Shown piece by piece: positions 1 to 10,685 of a stretch of 64,000 nucleotides of DNA (its first letter is position 1; each line of letters begins with the position of its first letter). The stretch is taken from NCBI GenBank assembly GCA_916610825.1, contig OU744452.1, positions 903,543 to 967,542 on the forward strand. The letters run 5' to 3'. The DNA is from Haliclystus octoradiatus. Taxonomy: Eukaryota > Cnidaria > Staurozoa > Stauromedusae > Haliclystidae. Made by a program: the position numbers and the translations under genes. The notes beneath the pieces were generated by a model, which worked only from the letters and a program-made list of their open reading frames with translations, was not told the origin of the DNA and did not search any database.

Positions 1-1154
1 CAAACCAACCATATGTATTGGCCTATAAGAAAATTTGGCCAGAATTGTCAACCATCGACGGCCTTGTGTTGTATGGTCGTCGAATTGTCATTCCATCGAA
101 AGCTCGTCAATCTGTAATTGCACGATTACACGCCTCACATCAGGGCATTGTTAAAACAAAACGTCGTGCGCGTCAAACTGTATATTGGCCAGGTATTAAC
201 AATGACATTGTATCCTCCATTGAAGCCTGTTCACCATGTCAACATTACAGACCCAGTAATCAGAAAGAACCTTTAATTTCTGATAAACTTCCATCACGGA
301 TCTTTGAGTCAGTTTCAGCTGATTTGTTCCAACTCAACCAGAAATACTATTTGGTCTACGTCGACCGTTTATCCGGCTTTCCGTTCATTTCAGAATGGAA
401 TTCCGATCCGTCTTCGTCTCAAGTCATTTCAGTTCTTAAATCACACTTTTCCAAAACCGGTGTACCATCTCGTTTTCGTTCGGACGGTGGTCCACAATTT
501 AAATCTGAACTGTTCACCAACTTTCTCACCAGATGGGGTGTCAATTGGTCCCCGTCTTCGCCATACCATCCCCAGAGCAACGGTCACGCTGAAGCAGCTG
601 TTAAAGCGTTAAAACATCTGCTTGCCAAGTGTGATAATGGAGATATTAAGTCGGAGAGTTTTCTGCAAGGTCTACTAGAATACCGCAACACTCCTAGATC
701 AGAAGGGCGTTCCCCCTCGGAATGGGTGTATGGTCATCCCCTTCGTTCTTTAGTGCCCGCACACTACACTTCATTCTCCCGTTCATGGCAAACGTCAGCC
801 AAAGAGATTGACAGTAAGCTACTCCGCAACAAAGAAGCTACCACAAAGAATTACAACAAAGGTAGTAAAGTTCTAAAATCTATTCCTGTTGGCTCTCATG
901 TGCTACTTCAACATCCGCAAAGTAAACGCTGGATAGAAGATGGTATTGTAGTGTCAAAGAATGATCGTGATTATCGCATTCGTCTGCCGTCCGGTAAACT
1001 CAAGTGGCGTAACCGTGTATTCCTGCATGTTGCCCCTGATACTAGTTCCGACGACATAGCAGAACCAGACGTGAGTGATCAAGTGCAGTCCGACGATACT
1101 CCGCGATACCCAACCCGTTCAAGACGTCCACCTGACTATTACGGACGCAAATGA
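1..1154 (+). mobile_element. Ty3/Gypsy retrotransposon, pol 3' end (integrase), 5' truncated by window
   Basis: Open frame from the left edge to the TGA at 1152-1154. Numbering residues from the first usable codon (position 18), an HHCC zinc-binding module is visible (H38, H41, C71, C74), then the retroviral-type integrase core with D102 (SADLF), D156 (RSDGGPQF) and E192 (NGHAEAA), the expected DDE spacing. A basic C-terminal domain with a GPY/F-like WIEDGIV...RDYRIRLPSG stretch follows. No stop or frameshift interrupts the visible part, so the copy may be young. Protease, RT and RNase H would lie left of the window. It precedes a polypurine tract and a probable LTR. It sits upstream of the first LIN7 exon found here, so it may lie in LIN7 intron 1. 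The family is clear; the subclade is not assigned. Confidence 0.92.
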
Positions 1155-1282
1155 TACTATTATCGATTTATCGTTTCAGTAACATCGTTATAATCATAAG
1201 TATATCATAATCACATATCAGTAATTTGTTAAAGTTAACCTCCCTAATAATAAGTATTCATGTTATGTTTAGTCGTTTAACT

Positions 1283-1293
1283 TGAAGGGGAGA
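1283..1293 (+). other. Polypurine tract
   Basis: TGAAGGGGAGA lies immediately before a TGTAATG that starts the candidate 3' LTR. A purine run at this place is the usual plus-strand primer of LTR retrotransposons. It supports the placement of the LTR boundary. Confidence 0.6.
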
Positions 1294-1479
1294 TGTAATG
1301 TATCTATCGTATGCGCATGCGTAAGGTTATTTATAACTAAATGATTGCGCAGTTTTAAATCAGAGTGTTAGTGACGACCAGTGTAGAAGGTCGTATGTAC
1401 GTAATATTAAATACATGATTCAGATCAACAGGATATACCTACACGGGTGTTTATTCGTCTATTGTCTTCGTATCTTACA
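1294..1479 (+). repeat. Candidate 3' LTR of the Gypsy element
   Basis: It starts TGTAATG directly after the polypurine tract and ends CTTACA, so the ends form the short inverted repeat TGTAA/TTACA expected of an LTR. Length would be 186 bp, short for Gypsy. A second TTACA at 1576-1580 allows a 287-bp alternative. The 5' LTR is outside the window, so the true end cannot be decided here. Confidence 0.5.
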
Positions 1480-1580
1480 GTCGTGATCACCATTTGTACC
1501 AGATTAAATAACGACACCGTTCATATTTATAGTTGGTCTCTATATTATAATAATGGTAGGCTGTGCCTGCCGCCATTACA

Positions 1581-3367
1581 GGGAGAGATGCCAAGTGATA
1601 ATATGGCTGTTACGCCTCGACAGTTATATAGTCACAGCACAGGGACAGGAGGGGGGTGAAGTGCAAATGCCCCAATTTGGTTGGAACACTGGTTGTAGAT
1701 AATAACCCTATATATAGTAGCATAAATAGGTGTTTGCAACTAGTTGACGGACACATAAGTTTGTGTCCAATGTGTAAAACAAAATGGAAAATTAAGAATT
1801 ATACTCGTTACTAATTGGAATAATTCTAATTTTTTTTTCAAATAGAAATTTCATAGTTGTTTAAGACCTGTCCAAACAATATGAGGAGACGCATACACGT
1901 ACATTCGTCAATAATGATTTCATTGTACATTTATTCTGCAAGTTCATGTTATAGTTTGTCCATCACATTAGTGATCTTTTGAGTGAGAGAATATTCCTGT
2001 GATGTCATGATGAAGTCTAGGTAGAACAGTTAATTTTGTTTTAATTTTGGTAATACAAATCACTATTGATCATAATTTGCGTAGTATATTAGTAGTATAT
2101 ATATATATATATTGCTGGTAGATGCGTGGTATATATCCAGGTAACGTAATCCAAACATCCAATTATTTCTGACGCTTAGAAATCGTACCAGAAATAGAAA
2201 ACATTATTTTTGTGGGAACAGTTGCCATTCTAGGATCAAACGTTTGCCTCAAATTTTGTCTTTCAATTGCTCCTCTTCAAAGAATAGTGTTATCTTCTTG
2301 TCCTACTTAAAGTGTATACTAGGAATTAAATTAGGGGTAAATTCTTTACTGGCTCCTACATCCCAAACCCTGAGGGGTTATTCTTTCACAGGGGCAAGAT
2401 GTTTTCTGTGAGGGCATTATTTACTTTGTAAAGAAGGCAATGTCATGGTTACACACTTTACCAGTCCCCTGCAAGGCAAGTTCACCATGAAGTCTGGATA
2501 GGACAGTTACGGCAATTTTGTTTTCAATACAATCCATCTGGATTGCTTTGTATTCGTTGTAAAGGGCATACCTTGCCTTTTAAAATAAATATGTCGAATC
2601 TACAGAACATTTAGAGACATAAAAAGTATCAACAAACCCACTTATCCTATACAAATACGCTTTTTGGTCTTTATATTTCGCAGTATAGTCTATTCCTATT
2701 TTAGAAACCCGTACTCCTACGTTCAGTAATATACATTGACCTCTTGTTTGTTTATGATAATTGCTATTTAACTTTCAAATATAGCATCATGTTCATTATA
2801 GCCTCTTGTTTATCATCAACCTCTTGTCAGCTCTCTACATCATCTTTCCAAGCATCGTCATGAACAGTATTAGGCTCAGTTTTGATTCCATATTTCTGCA
2901 GACTTTCTGTGATATATATATATATTTTTAATATCCGTTTTGTAGTCAAAACGTGGTCAATAAATAGATCAAGTCAAGTGGTCCATAGACGTGATGATAA
3001 AATAATGATGTACAGTATACTCTGGGACACTAATATGCTATGTCGTTCTAAAATATAGTTACATTATACTAAATCTGTTTATATTACACACTAAACCCAG
3101 CATGTATGTGGGTACTTTATAATTACTTTATTCAAGTCACAATTTTCAAATGTCTTTGTGTTTCAAGCGGGTAAAATAATCATAAATTCCAAATTTTCAT
3201 GCAACCCTCATCTATATCCATTTTTGCATTCTATCAAGATAGAATGTGAGAGTACTGAGAATGGCATTTGCTAAAAACAGGATTTCAAATTAAAGATATG
3301 AAATGAATCACAAATGACTGTTTATTTGTATGTCTATACGCTAAATTACTTGAATTTTGTATTTCAG
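1581..3367. other. Non-coding stretch upstream of the first LIN7 exon found
   Basis: AT-rich sequence without a supportable coding region. It contains a short (TA)n run near 2096-2110 and another near 2910-2925. I looked for the missing first LIN7 exon, which should end in a donor after a Glu-Arg-Asp-like sequence in phase 1, and did not find it. The stretch is probably LIN7 intron 1 or 5' flank. Confidence 0.5.
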
Positions 3368-6300
3368 ACATCAAACGCGCAATTGAATTGCTGGAACAAC
3401 TGAGTGAACGTAAGTAGCCTGGTACAGAGTTACATCAAAGTTACATCAAAGTCACTGCCTGCCATTGCCTTTCTGTTTGGTGCTTTGGTGGTTGATAGGG
3501 TTCAATAGTTTTTTTGCCATATAGAGCAGGCAAGAGGGCTATATTAAACAGTTATTTATTGAGCCTGAGATCAGTAACTGTTTTAGTCAACGATTAATAG
3601 GTCGGTTCTAGAACATATAATCATAACATGGATTTTGATGTATTGTAATGAAAAAATCGCCTTCAAATATATGATTAATTGTGAAGTAAGATAACAAAAC
3701 AAACTGATCGGTCAAAGTTTGAGGCCGAACGAAATAATGGAGATATCGATGTTTTACTGCTTTTACTCTGCCGCTGATTTATTTTTGTGACGTCACTATT
3801 CACTTTCTATCAACAGCAGAATAAAAGCTTTAAAACATCCACATTTACGCCAATTCTCATCAGACGGTTTCAATCTTTGACCAATCAATTTGTTTAGTTA
3901 TTTTATTTCACTGTCAATTGTTTATTAAAACAAGTTTTTATAAGAATCCCCCATTATCTTATCCGCTGCGCCTTTTTGCCATAAAAGTTAGAAAACACGG
4001 AGCGGTCAATATAGTTTAAAATTGGCCGCTGTCCAACTAATCAAATTGCTCAATTTTTATATTGACCTGTTAGTCGATGACTAAACTATTTTATCAACAC
4101 GAGCGATGCATAGTGAGTCACAAGTAAAGTGTTAAAAGATGACGAAGGTGTCGAGGCGATGTTCGATGTGTTTGAATCTGTTTTCGATTTGTTCTATTCA
4201 AAATGTTGCTATAGTAGCTACTCTCTGACCCAACATTAATCTATATAGGATTGTTAACCAATCGCAGTTTGGGGGAAAATTCAGCAATTTTATAAAATCA
4301 AGTACAATGAAACCTGTATATAACGGTCAGTTACGAGAGGTAGATAAATTGACCACTATAGACAGGTGGCCGCTGTATAGAGGTGACCGTTATAACAGGT
4401 TTGACTGTATGATATTTTTAAGTGAAGAAGCTAGGCATCCATAAATACATATGTGTTACTATCAAGATGAAGGCACTCCGCTAACTCATATCAGTAGAGT
4501 ATAGAATATGCAAAATATATCATGTTGTTATACCATACTGAGTATACACATACTTTTGGTACTGAGTAATCAGTTATGCTACCAAAATATGACGGCATAA
4601 TCAAACGTAATCCCGCAATTTGATTGGTTGGCTCATGCGTTTCGAAAATCTGGCATAAACATTTTTGCTGTTGAAATTTGAAAATGAAATTTGGTCAGAG
4701 ACGTAAAGCCGTAGAAGAAGAAGAGGAAACTGCATCGTAATTCAAATAACCTCCGTGTAGTATATGAATGCATGGCAAGTGTGTGATGACCCTTTATGAG
4801 CAGATAAGGCAGTGCAGCATACATTCAAGCACAAACCATCCTTGAATGATGATAATGGTGTGATATAGATAATATATATGTATGTATATGTATTATTTGT
4901 AGTTTGTTGTTTTGGGAATATCATTTTACCACAGACTGTGTAAGCGTCTTTTCCACCGGGGTGGTTGGTTAGTGTATTAGAGCATGTGTGAGTTTTAATG
5001 GACGGATGCAACCCTTTGTGACGCCAACCAATAGTGCTTCTGCCAGGGATTGAACCCAAGATACTGTCGGCAGATGTCAAACGCCCTAGCGACTACATTG
5101 AGGCATCAAAGTATTACAAAATTTCTGTTCAATGTTACTTTCACTTCTTGTTCCCGACTTTTTTATAGTAATATTTTATATATTATTTAAAGTTCTGATG
5201 TATGGCATTGAGCCCTATGTTCAATCAGTAAGACAACTTACACCGCATTATATATTGTTATTTTTATATATTTATGACTATAAATAGGTCCTGATCTTCC
5301 TGCACAGAAACTACTAAATCTCAAATCTGTTCTGGATAGCAATTTCTGCCAAGCAGTAAAAGAGGTAACAATATCATTATACCATTTGTGTTATGGATGC
5401 CCCCTATAAGGGACTATGTATTGTGTTGACTGTTTACATGATTGCTATTGAGTGTGGGATTGTGTTGAAAAGATATTGACCCAGTATTGCAGGGGGTCAC
5501 GTACCAGGGCCGTTTTTATACATTCTGCTGGGCCGCAGGCACTGTGTGCGAAGGGGAAATTTAAATTGTTCATAAATTTGAAACGTTAATGAAAACTCAT
5601 TGAAACAAAGGGACTATGTGTTATAGATGCCCCCTATAAGGGACTATGATGATTGATGCCCCCTTCCTCTTTCTCCCTAACCTCTCCTGAATATTGTACT
5701 TTATCATTGGCCTTTTCTTTTCTATTGCCATGGTAATTACCATTTGTGTTTTAGGTGTATGAGAATGTTTATGAAACAGTTGACGTAGAAGGAGGTGCTG
5801 ATGCCAAAGCACATGCCACTGCAAAGGTATTATTATCTATTTAGTATCAAAGACAAATCATCTCTATTCTACATGTTGTCTTATGCATACTTCTGTTGCT
5901 CCATCAAGAACATCCTCAGGTTCATTGTTTAAATATATTCATTAATAAGATACTGTACTGTACATAATAATAAATAGAGGGAAACCTGTATATAACGGCC
6001 AGCTACGAGTGGTAGATAAATTGACCACTATAGACAGGTGGCCGCTTCCATTTCCAACAAAAACTTAGCAACACTTTACAAACATTTTAGACGACTGACA
6101 TTTCTAGAAACACAAAAACATTGGAGCATAAATCAGAACATCAATTAGGATCTAAAAATAGATTTGTCTTATAAGCTCTTTCAACCACAGATGAATAAAA
6201 CTATTGTCAAAACGCTTTTGAAACTGCAATTTTTGCATATTCCTTTGACGGGATATCTGAACAGGCTCCATAAAAATGTGAATGGCAAACAATTGTGGTC

Positions 6301-8938
6301 ATTGCGAATTATTGATCTGTTTTGACCAATCAGAACTATGAGTGAGTGATTTGATTAGGAATTTCCTACAAAACTGAGTGATTTTTAAAGATTTTATCTA
6401 ACTCATGAAATCAAATACGAATATTTTAATAGCTTTTATTTATTATTTATTAATTTATTTGTTTGCATTTCATTATGTTCTAGGCTACTGTAGCAGCCTT
6501 TGCCGCAAGTGAAGGACATGCTCATCCACGGATTGTTGAACTACCAAAGGTATATTAAGCTCAATTTCAATCAATATTTTCAATGTCACAAAGTTGTGGA
6601 ACCTAGCAGCCTTTTCAATTATCAACATCTTAATATGAATTTTGAATTTTATACTTTCTAGTAATTAATACAATGCAGTATGTCATGTAATATGAAAAAC
6701 TAATTTTTACTTCTGGTTTGTTAATTTCACGGGTGCCTTTGGTAGGGCGTTACTTTACTTTTTAATTTTATTTCTTGGTCTTTATTGGGAATACTAGGAG
6801 CACAAGGGAAACTGCATTACTCGCCAAAACCTAAAATAAGCTGCTACAAATAATAAGATACAATTAAAAAATGTTTATTAGAAAAGGGAATGATTGATTG
6901 GGGTGTGGCTGCATCTTCTTATTATCTCCAATGTATTGTCTAGACAGAAGAAGGCCTTGGGTTTAATGTTATGGGCGGCAGAGAACAGAACTCACCAATT
7001 TACATTTCAAGAATTATACCTGGAGGCGTAGCAGACAGGTAAGACAAAGCCATCGTTTAACTCAACTCATAACATTTCTCCCTTCTGCTTATTGGATTGC
7101 GATTCAACACCAGATATCGTTTATAAAGTGAAAGATGTATACAGTATAACCGCCAGCTATGAGCTGATGTAGATACAGTGACCATTATAGACAGGTGACC
7201 TTTATATACAGGATAAATCCAATAGAAAATACAGTGACCATTATAGACATGTGGCCGCTGTATATAATGCTATAACATGTTTAACTATACATTCTGTATG
7301 ACACTTTGAAATATGAAATTGTACGTACAATCTCTGCACATTACCCTTCACTGAAAACCTAAGGCGTAGTTCCAAACCTTTAGACCCGTTGATACCACTA
7401 CTGTTAATTATCACAACCCACTTAATATCACTCATCTGTCAGAACCGGTTTCTATCAAACCCAACGGTTTCACTCCGGTAAATATCACAACCAGTATATT
7501 ATCACGACATTTGTCTGCACCAGAACAGTGATGTCGAGGAGGTTATAAGTTAGTTTGAGTGCACATTTGGCAGTGCTAGATTTTTTATCTGATGATTGTG
7601 TTATTCCATAGATTTGGGGATCTCAAGCGCGGCGATCAATTATTAGCTGTTAATGGAGTTGTAAGTGTTGTAGTTGAGTTTAATTTTATCAAGAAAATTA
7701 CTTGGCTGCCCATAAGTGCAATACTGACATGTAGGCATAGATTAATTTCAAAGTAACCTGTTAATATCTAGCTTGATGTAATGTATTGGTTGATATTCAT
7801 TTAATTAATGCTATCAGAGTCATGTTTGCAATGCAGTTTTGGAAGTCAGAATCTAGATCGGGTTATGATTACGATCGGATCAAGATGAAGATACTTTTCA
7901 TCTACGATATATTTATCTATTTATTTCTAGAGTGTAGAAGGGGAAAACCATGAAAAAGCGGTAGACTTACTGAAGGCAGCAATTGGTAAACATTATATTT
8001 CTATTTTTACTCATCCCATCATATTATGAATTCAAAAAACTAATCCGATTCCATTCCTTGTTTAGATCATGTGAAACTTGTCGTCAAATACACCCCTAAA
8101 GGTGAGACAGTACAACAGTATCTGCAATGGCATTCAATACTTATTTTATACATAATCATCTCGTAATCCTAAACAGTTAGACCTGTATATAGCAGCCAGC
8201 AATTAGAGATTGACCACTATATGCAGGTGGTCTTTATACACAGGTTTAAGGCATTGGAAAATACTATTTTATAAATTGATAGAGTGATCGCTGTAGCACT
8301 ATGATTCATAAGGAATCTTTGGCTTCCATTTAATGGTATGCACCCTGTTCGGACAGAGGGTTCATGAACCAAATGCAGAGTAAATTAGTTTGGCCGAAGA
8401 TTCTCCCTTTCAAAAGGTGCATGTATCCTTTCTCTTCTTGTAGAGCAGTTATTTTACACAGTGGAACCCGCTTAAGGGAAACTCCCGCTTGCCTGCATCG
8501 TGGCTTTGAAACCTAATAAACAATCTCAATGTCTTAGGACACGTCTTATCTGATTCGTTAGCATCGTTTGGAGGCACCCAAATTAATTGGTGTCAGTCGA
8601 AATGCACTTTCGAATCCATAGATTTAGATCAATCGCAAGGATCCTGAGATTCGATTCAGATCCTGATGACCTAACATTATGAGATTAAATCAGTACTTTT
8701 TAAGTACATTTTCAGTCCGTTTTCAAGTACTTTTTAAGTACATTTTCAGTCCGTTTTCAAGTACTTTTTCAGTACATTTTCAGACCGTTTTCAATTATCA
8801 TAATGTAAGAAGATTTGTAACCCAAACTGTACTCTTGATAAATAGCAAATCAAATGTTTCTGTCTTTATTTGTCAGTTTTGGAAGAGATGGAAATGCGAT
8901 TTGAACGGCAACGAGCCCAACGCAAGTACGGCAACTGA
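3368..8938 (+). CDS. lin-7: LIN7 (Veli/MALS) scaffold protein, 9 exons, first coding exon missing
   Basis: Exons: 3368-3409, 5288-5364, 5755-5826, 6484-6549, 6944-7038, 7612-7660, 7931-7985, 8066-8101, 8877-8938 (TGA). All introns are GT-AG and all phases join. The first three exons encode the L27 domain ([15 protein letters not shown] onward). Then comes the family-specific linker [20 protein letters not shown], a PDZ domain with the carboxylate-binding loop GLGF and IPGGVADR, and the C-terminal [13 protein letters not shown] tail. About 184 residues are visible; LIN7 proteins have roughly 200, so only a short N-terminus is absent, probably upstream of the window or the Gypsy copy. In animals LIN7 pairs through L27 with CASK/LIN2 or MPP proteins and positions receptors and channels at basolateral and synaptic membranes. 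Identity is very secure. Confidence 0.96.
4303..4409. mobile_element. MITE-like element, reference copy of a dispersed family
   Basis: About 107 bp with terminal inverted repeats. The left end reads TACAATGAAACCTGTATATA and continues AACGGTCA; the right end, reverse complemented, reads TACAGTCAAACCTGTTATAA and continues CGGTCA. The core holds GACCACTATAGACAGGTGGC. No coding capacity. Lies in a LIN7 intron. Related copies occur at 5987, 7138, 8184, 9780 and 21964. Confidence 0.7.
4927..5107 (-). mobile_element. tRNA-derived SINE, diverged copy
   Basis: On the minus strand it has a B box GGTTCAATC (forward 5048-5056) and an A-box-like region just upstream (forward 5078-5095), followed by a body containing a GGCGTCAC-like and CATCCG-like tail. 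It aligns by eye along its whole length with the better-preserved copy at 37163-37350. It is located in a LIN7 intron. Confidence 0.65.
5987..6052 (+). repeat. Partial copy of the MITE-like family
   Basis: Contains ACCTGTATATAACGGCCAGC and GACCACTATAGACAGGTGGC, matching the left half of the element at 4303-4409. The right terminal repeat is absent. It lies in a LIN7 intron. Confidence 0.6.
7138..7290 (+). repeat. Copy of the MITE-like family with internal duplication
   Basis: Carries two copies of the core (CAGTGACCATTATAGACA at about 7168 and 7230) and ends with GGCCGCTGTATATAATGCTA followed by a TAACATGTTTAACTATA terminus. It resembles the element at 4303-4409, with the middle duplicated. 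It lies in the LIN7 intron between the two PDZ-encoding exons. Confidence 0.55.
8184..8250 (+). repeat. Partial copy of the MITE-like family
   Basis: AGACCTGTATATAGCAGCCA, then ATTGACCACTATATGCAGGT and TTATACACAGGTTTAAGGC. It is a diverged relative of the element at 4303-4409. It lies in the last LIN7 intron. Confidence 0.5.
8692..8793 (+). repeat. Three tandem 34-bp repeats
   Basis: Three consecutive copies of exactly 34 bp begin at 8692, 8726 and 8760, each opening AGTACTTTTT and containing a CATTTTCAGTCCG-like section (CAGACCG in the third). Copies one and two carry the near-palindrome GTACTTTTTAAGTAC. It is placed just upstream of the acceptor of the last LIN7 exon. Confidence 0.85.
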
Positions 8939-9595
8939 TGTACGATGTATAGAATATATTATTACTAATTAGGTATGGTGAGCGAAAGATGGTGTGTTAG
9001 CTTAAACAATATCAATTTATTTGTAATTAATCAAACCTTATAATATTAATCCTTTGTATGATACGTTGTTTGTAACATTTTACTGCCTTATTTTCTGACA
9101 ACGGTTTACACCATTTGGCCATCAGTTTGTATTGTCATTCGCATAATAAGTGAACATTCAAATTCATACTTGGGATTTCAATAGATCTGGTCCTTTCCAT
9201 TTTGAGCAACCATCTATCATGCCCAATATTTTGATAATTTTTATTTACTGACGATTTACAATACTTTTTACTATTCTATGTGAGATACTGTCCATACTGC
9301 TGAGAAATCACAATATCATCATTTATTCACAAAAAAGTTAATAGAACAAACTTAATCCATTCGAGTTCGGTTGATATGCCCCCCTTCCCTATGCCCCCCT
9401 TCTCTGCAAACTAGAAACGGGATATTATCCAGACTGATGAAAAAGAAAGGGAATTCGGATAGACGGATAGTGTGATGGGATATTAACCAAGTTCGACTGT
9501 GCGGTAAAGATAGTTATTATTTTTATGTATGCTAATCGTATTGCATTATGGTGTTTTATTGTGATCACTGGTAGTGCTAGTCTGCGTTACAGACC

Positions 9596-9723
9596 GCGAT
9601 TCATTCACAAAAGAATAGGGTCTGTATGATTTGCTCAGTTATTTGTCCCACCGCTCCACGAAAACCAGGAAAACAGAGAATCCGATCAATTCACACAGAC
9701 CCTATTCTTCGTGAATGAATCGC
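9596..9723. repeat. Foldback element with ~30-bp terminal inverted repeats
   Basis: The left arm, 9596-9625, runs GCGATTCATTCAC, then a 4-bp AAAA, then GAATAGGGTCTGT. The right arm, 9695-9723, is its reverse complement apart from the short junction (CGAA instead of TTTT). The loop is about 69 bp. A non-autonomous transposon (MITE) or its hairpin remnant is the simplest explanation. Confidence 0.75.
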
Positions 9724-9779
9724 AGGTTATGGTAGTGCCTTGCTAACAATTGTTGTTTGATTCATCTCCGACCGATGTT

Positions 9780-9842
9780 TTACCTGTGTATAACAACCAT
9801 GTTTGAGACCTAACAAATTGACCACTATCGAAAGGTAGACAC
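9780..9842 (+). repeat. Partial copy of the MITE-like family
   Basis: ACCTGTGTATAACAACCATG is followed by AATTGACCACTATCGAAAGG. It matches the left half of the family defined at 4303-4409. Confidence 0.5.
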
Positions 9843-10685
9843 AAATGACGGAATGTCTGCTTCTTTAGAACACTTGGAATCTCTTAGAATTATGGAGATA
9901 AAAGGTTTCTGGATTGGTGCTTCCGTGGTAGATGGGAGCAGCTACTTGAATCGAACCAAGCACCATCACAGTCGACACTACTGTACTGTTTTAGCTACTA
10001 CATTACTAAATTACTACAGTACAACACCATGCTGTTTTTCAATGATTTTTAGGACTCCCAATCGAAGTAGTTTCGAGTACAATAGTTAGTGCAGGTAGAC
10101 CGAGAAACAGAACGAAATACAAAAACGTGGTATTTCTAAAATGTTTTTTGATAAAAGACTTCTAAATAGAAATTAATAATTGATATGAGCTTGCTATATA
10201 TCAACTATTAAAAATTGTTATTTCTGTATTTTCAAGTTGTCCATTAATTTTGACAATACCTGTATATCATAGCGACCAATAGCGTTTTGCGGTATAAAAA
10301 AAATACAAATTGAATAACGGAAATCTGAGAGCAAGCTTATTGTATATGTTTCTAAAGGATTATAAATATATATATATATCTCTTTGTGCTACGCTGCACT
10401 ATTTACTCTATTCGGTTGTTGCTTGTGTTCCTATTGTAATGCTAATTGTCTTCCGCCTTTGTTTTGAGAAATTGCGAGGGAGGGGCAATTCACACGCAAA
10501 GTTAAATTTCTGTTTCTGTCATTGCTCGCTGCTGTTTGTCTCTCTGGTAGTTGAAAGTGAAACGCCTCCATTCCTATATCGATTAATTATTATCTACAGT
10601 TTAGATATATTAACTAGTGCATAACTGTTTTAAAAAGGAGATTAATATTGCATTTAACGCTTTATTATAATTCCGTATTATCAAA

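Larger units (their letters stand above)
8939..10685. other. Intergenic region between LIN7 and tetraspanin A
   Basis: Holds the 3' flank of LIN7 and the presumed promoter of tetraspanin A. The recognisable content is a foldback element (9596-9723) and a MITE-like copy (9780-9842), with a further weak fragment ACCTGTATATCATAGCGACC near 10259. No supportable gene was seen. Confidence 0.6.

Noticed and set aside
4742..5080. 112-residue minus-strand frame with an SILGSIPGR start
   Set aside because: It is translation of the SINE and adjacent repeats, not a gene.
8679..8972. 97-residue plus-strand frame
   Set aside because: It fuses the 34-bp repeats and the acceptor tract of the last LIN7 intron with a part of the last exon; the true exon is 8877-8938 and is read in a different frame.
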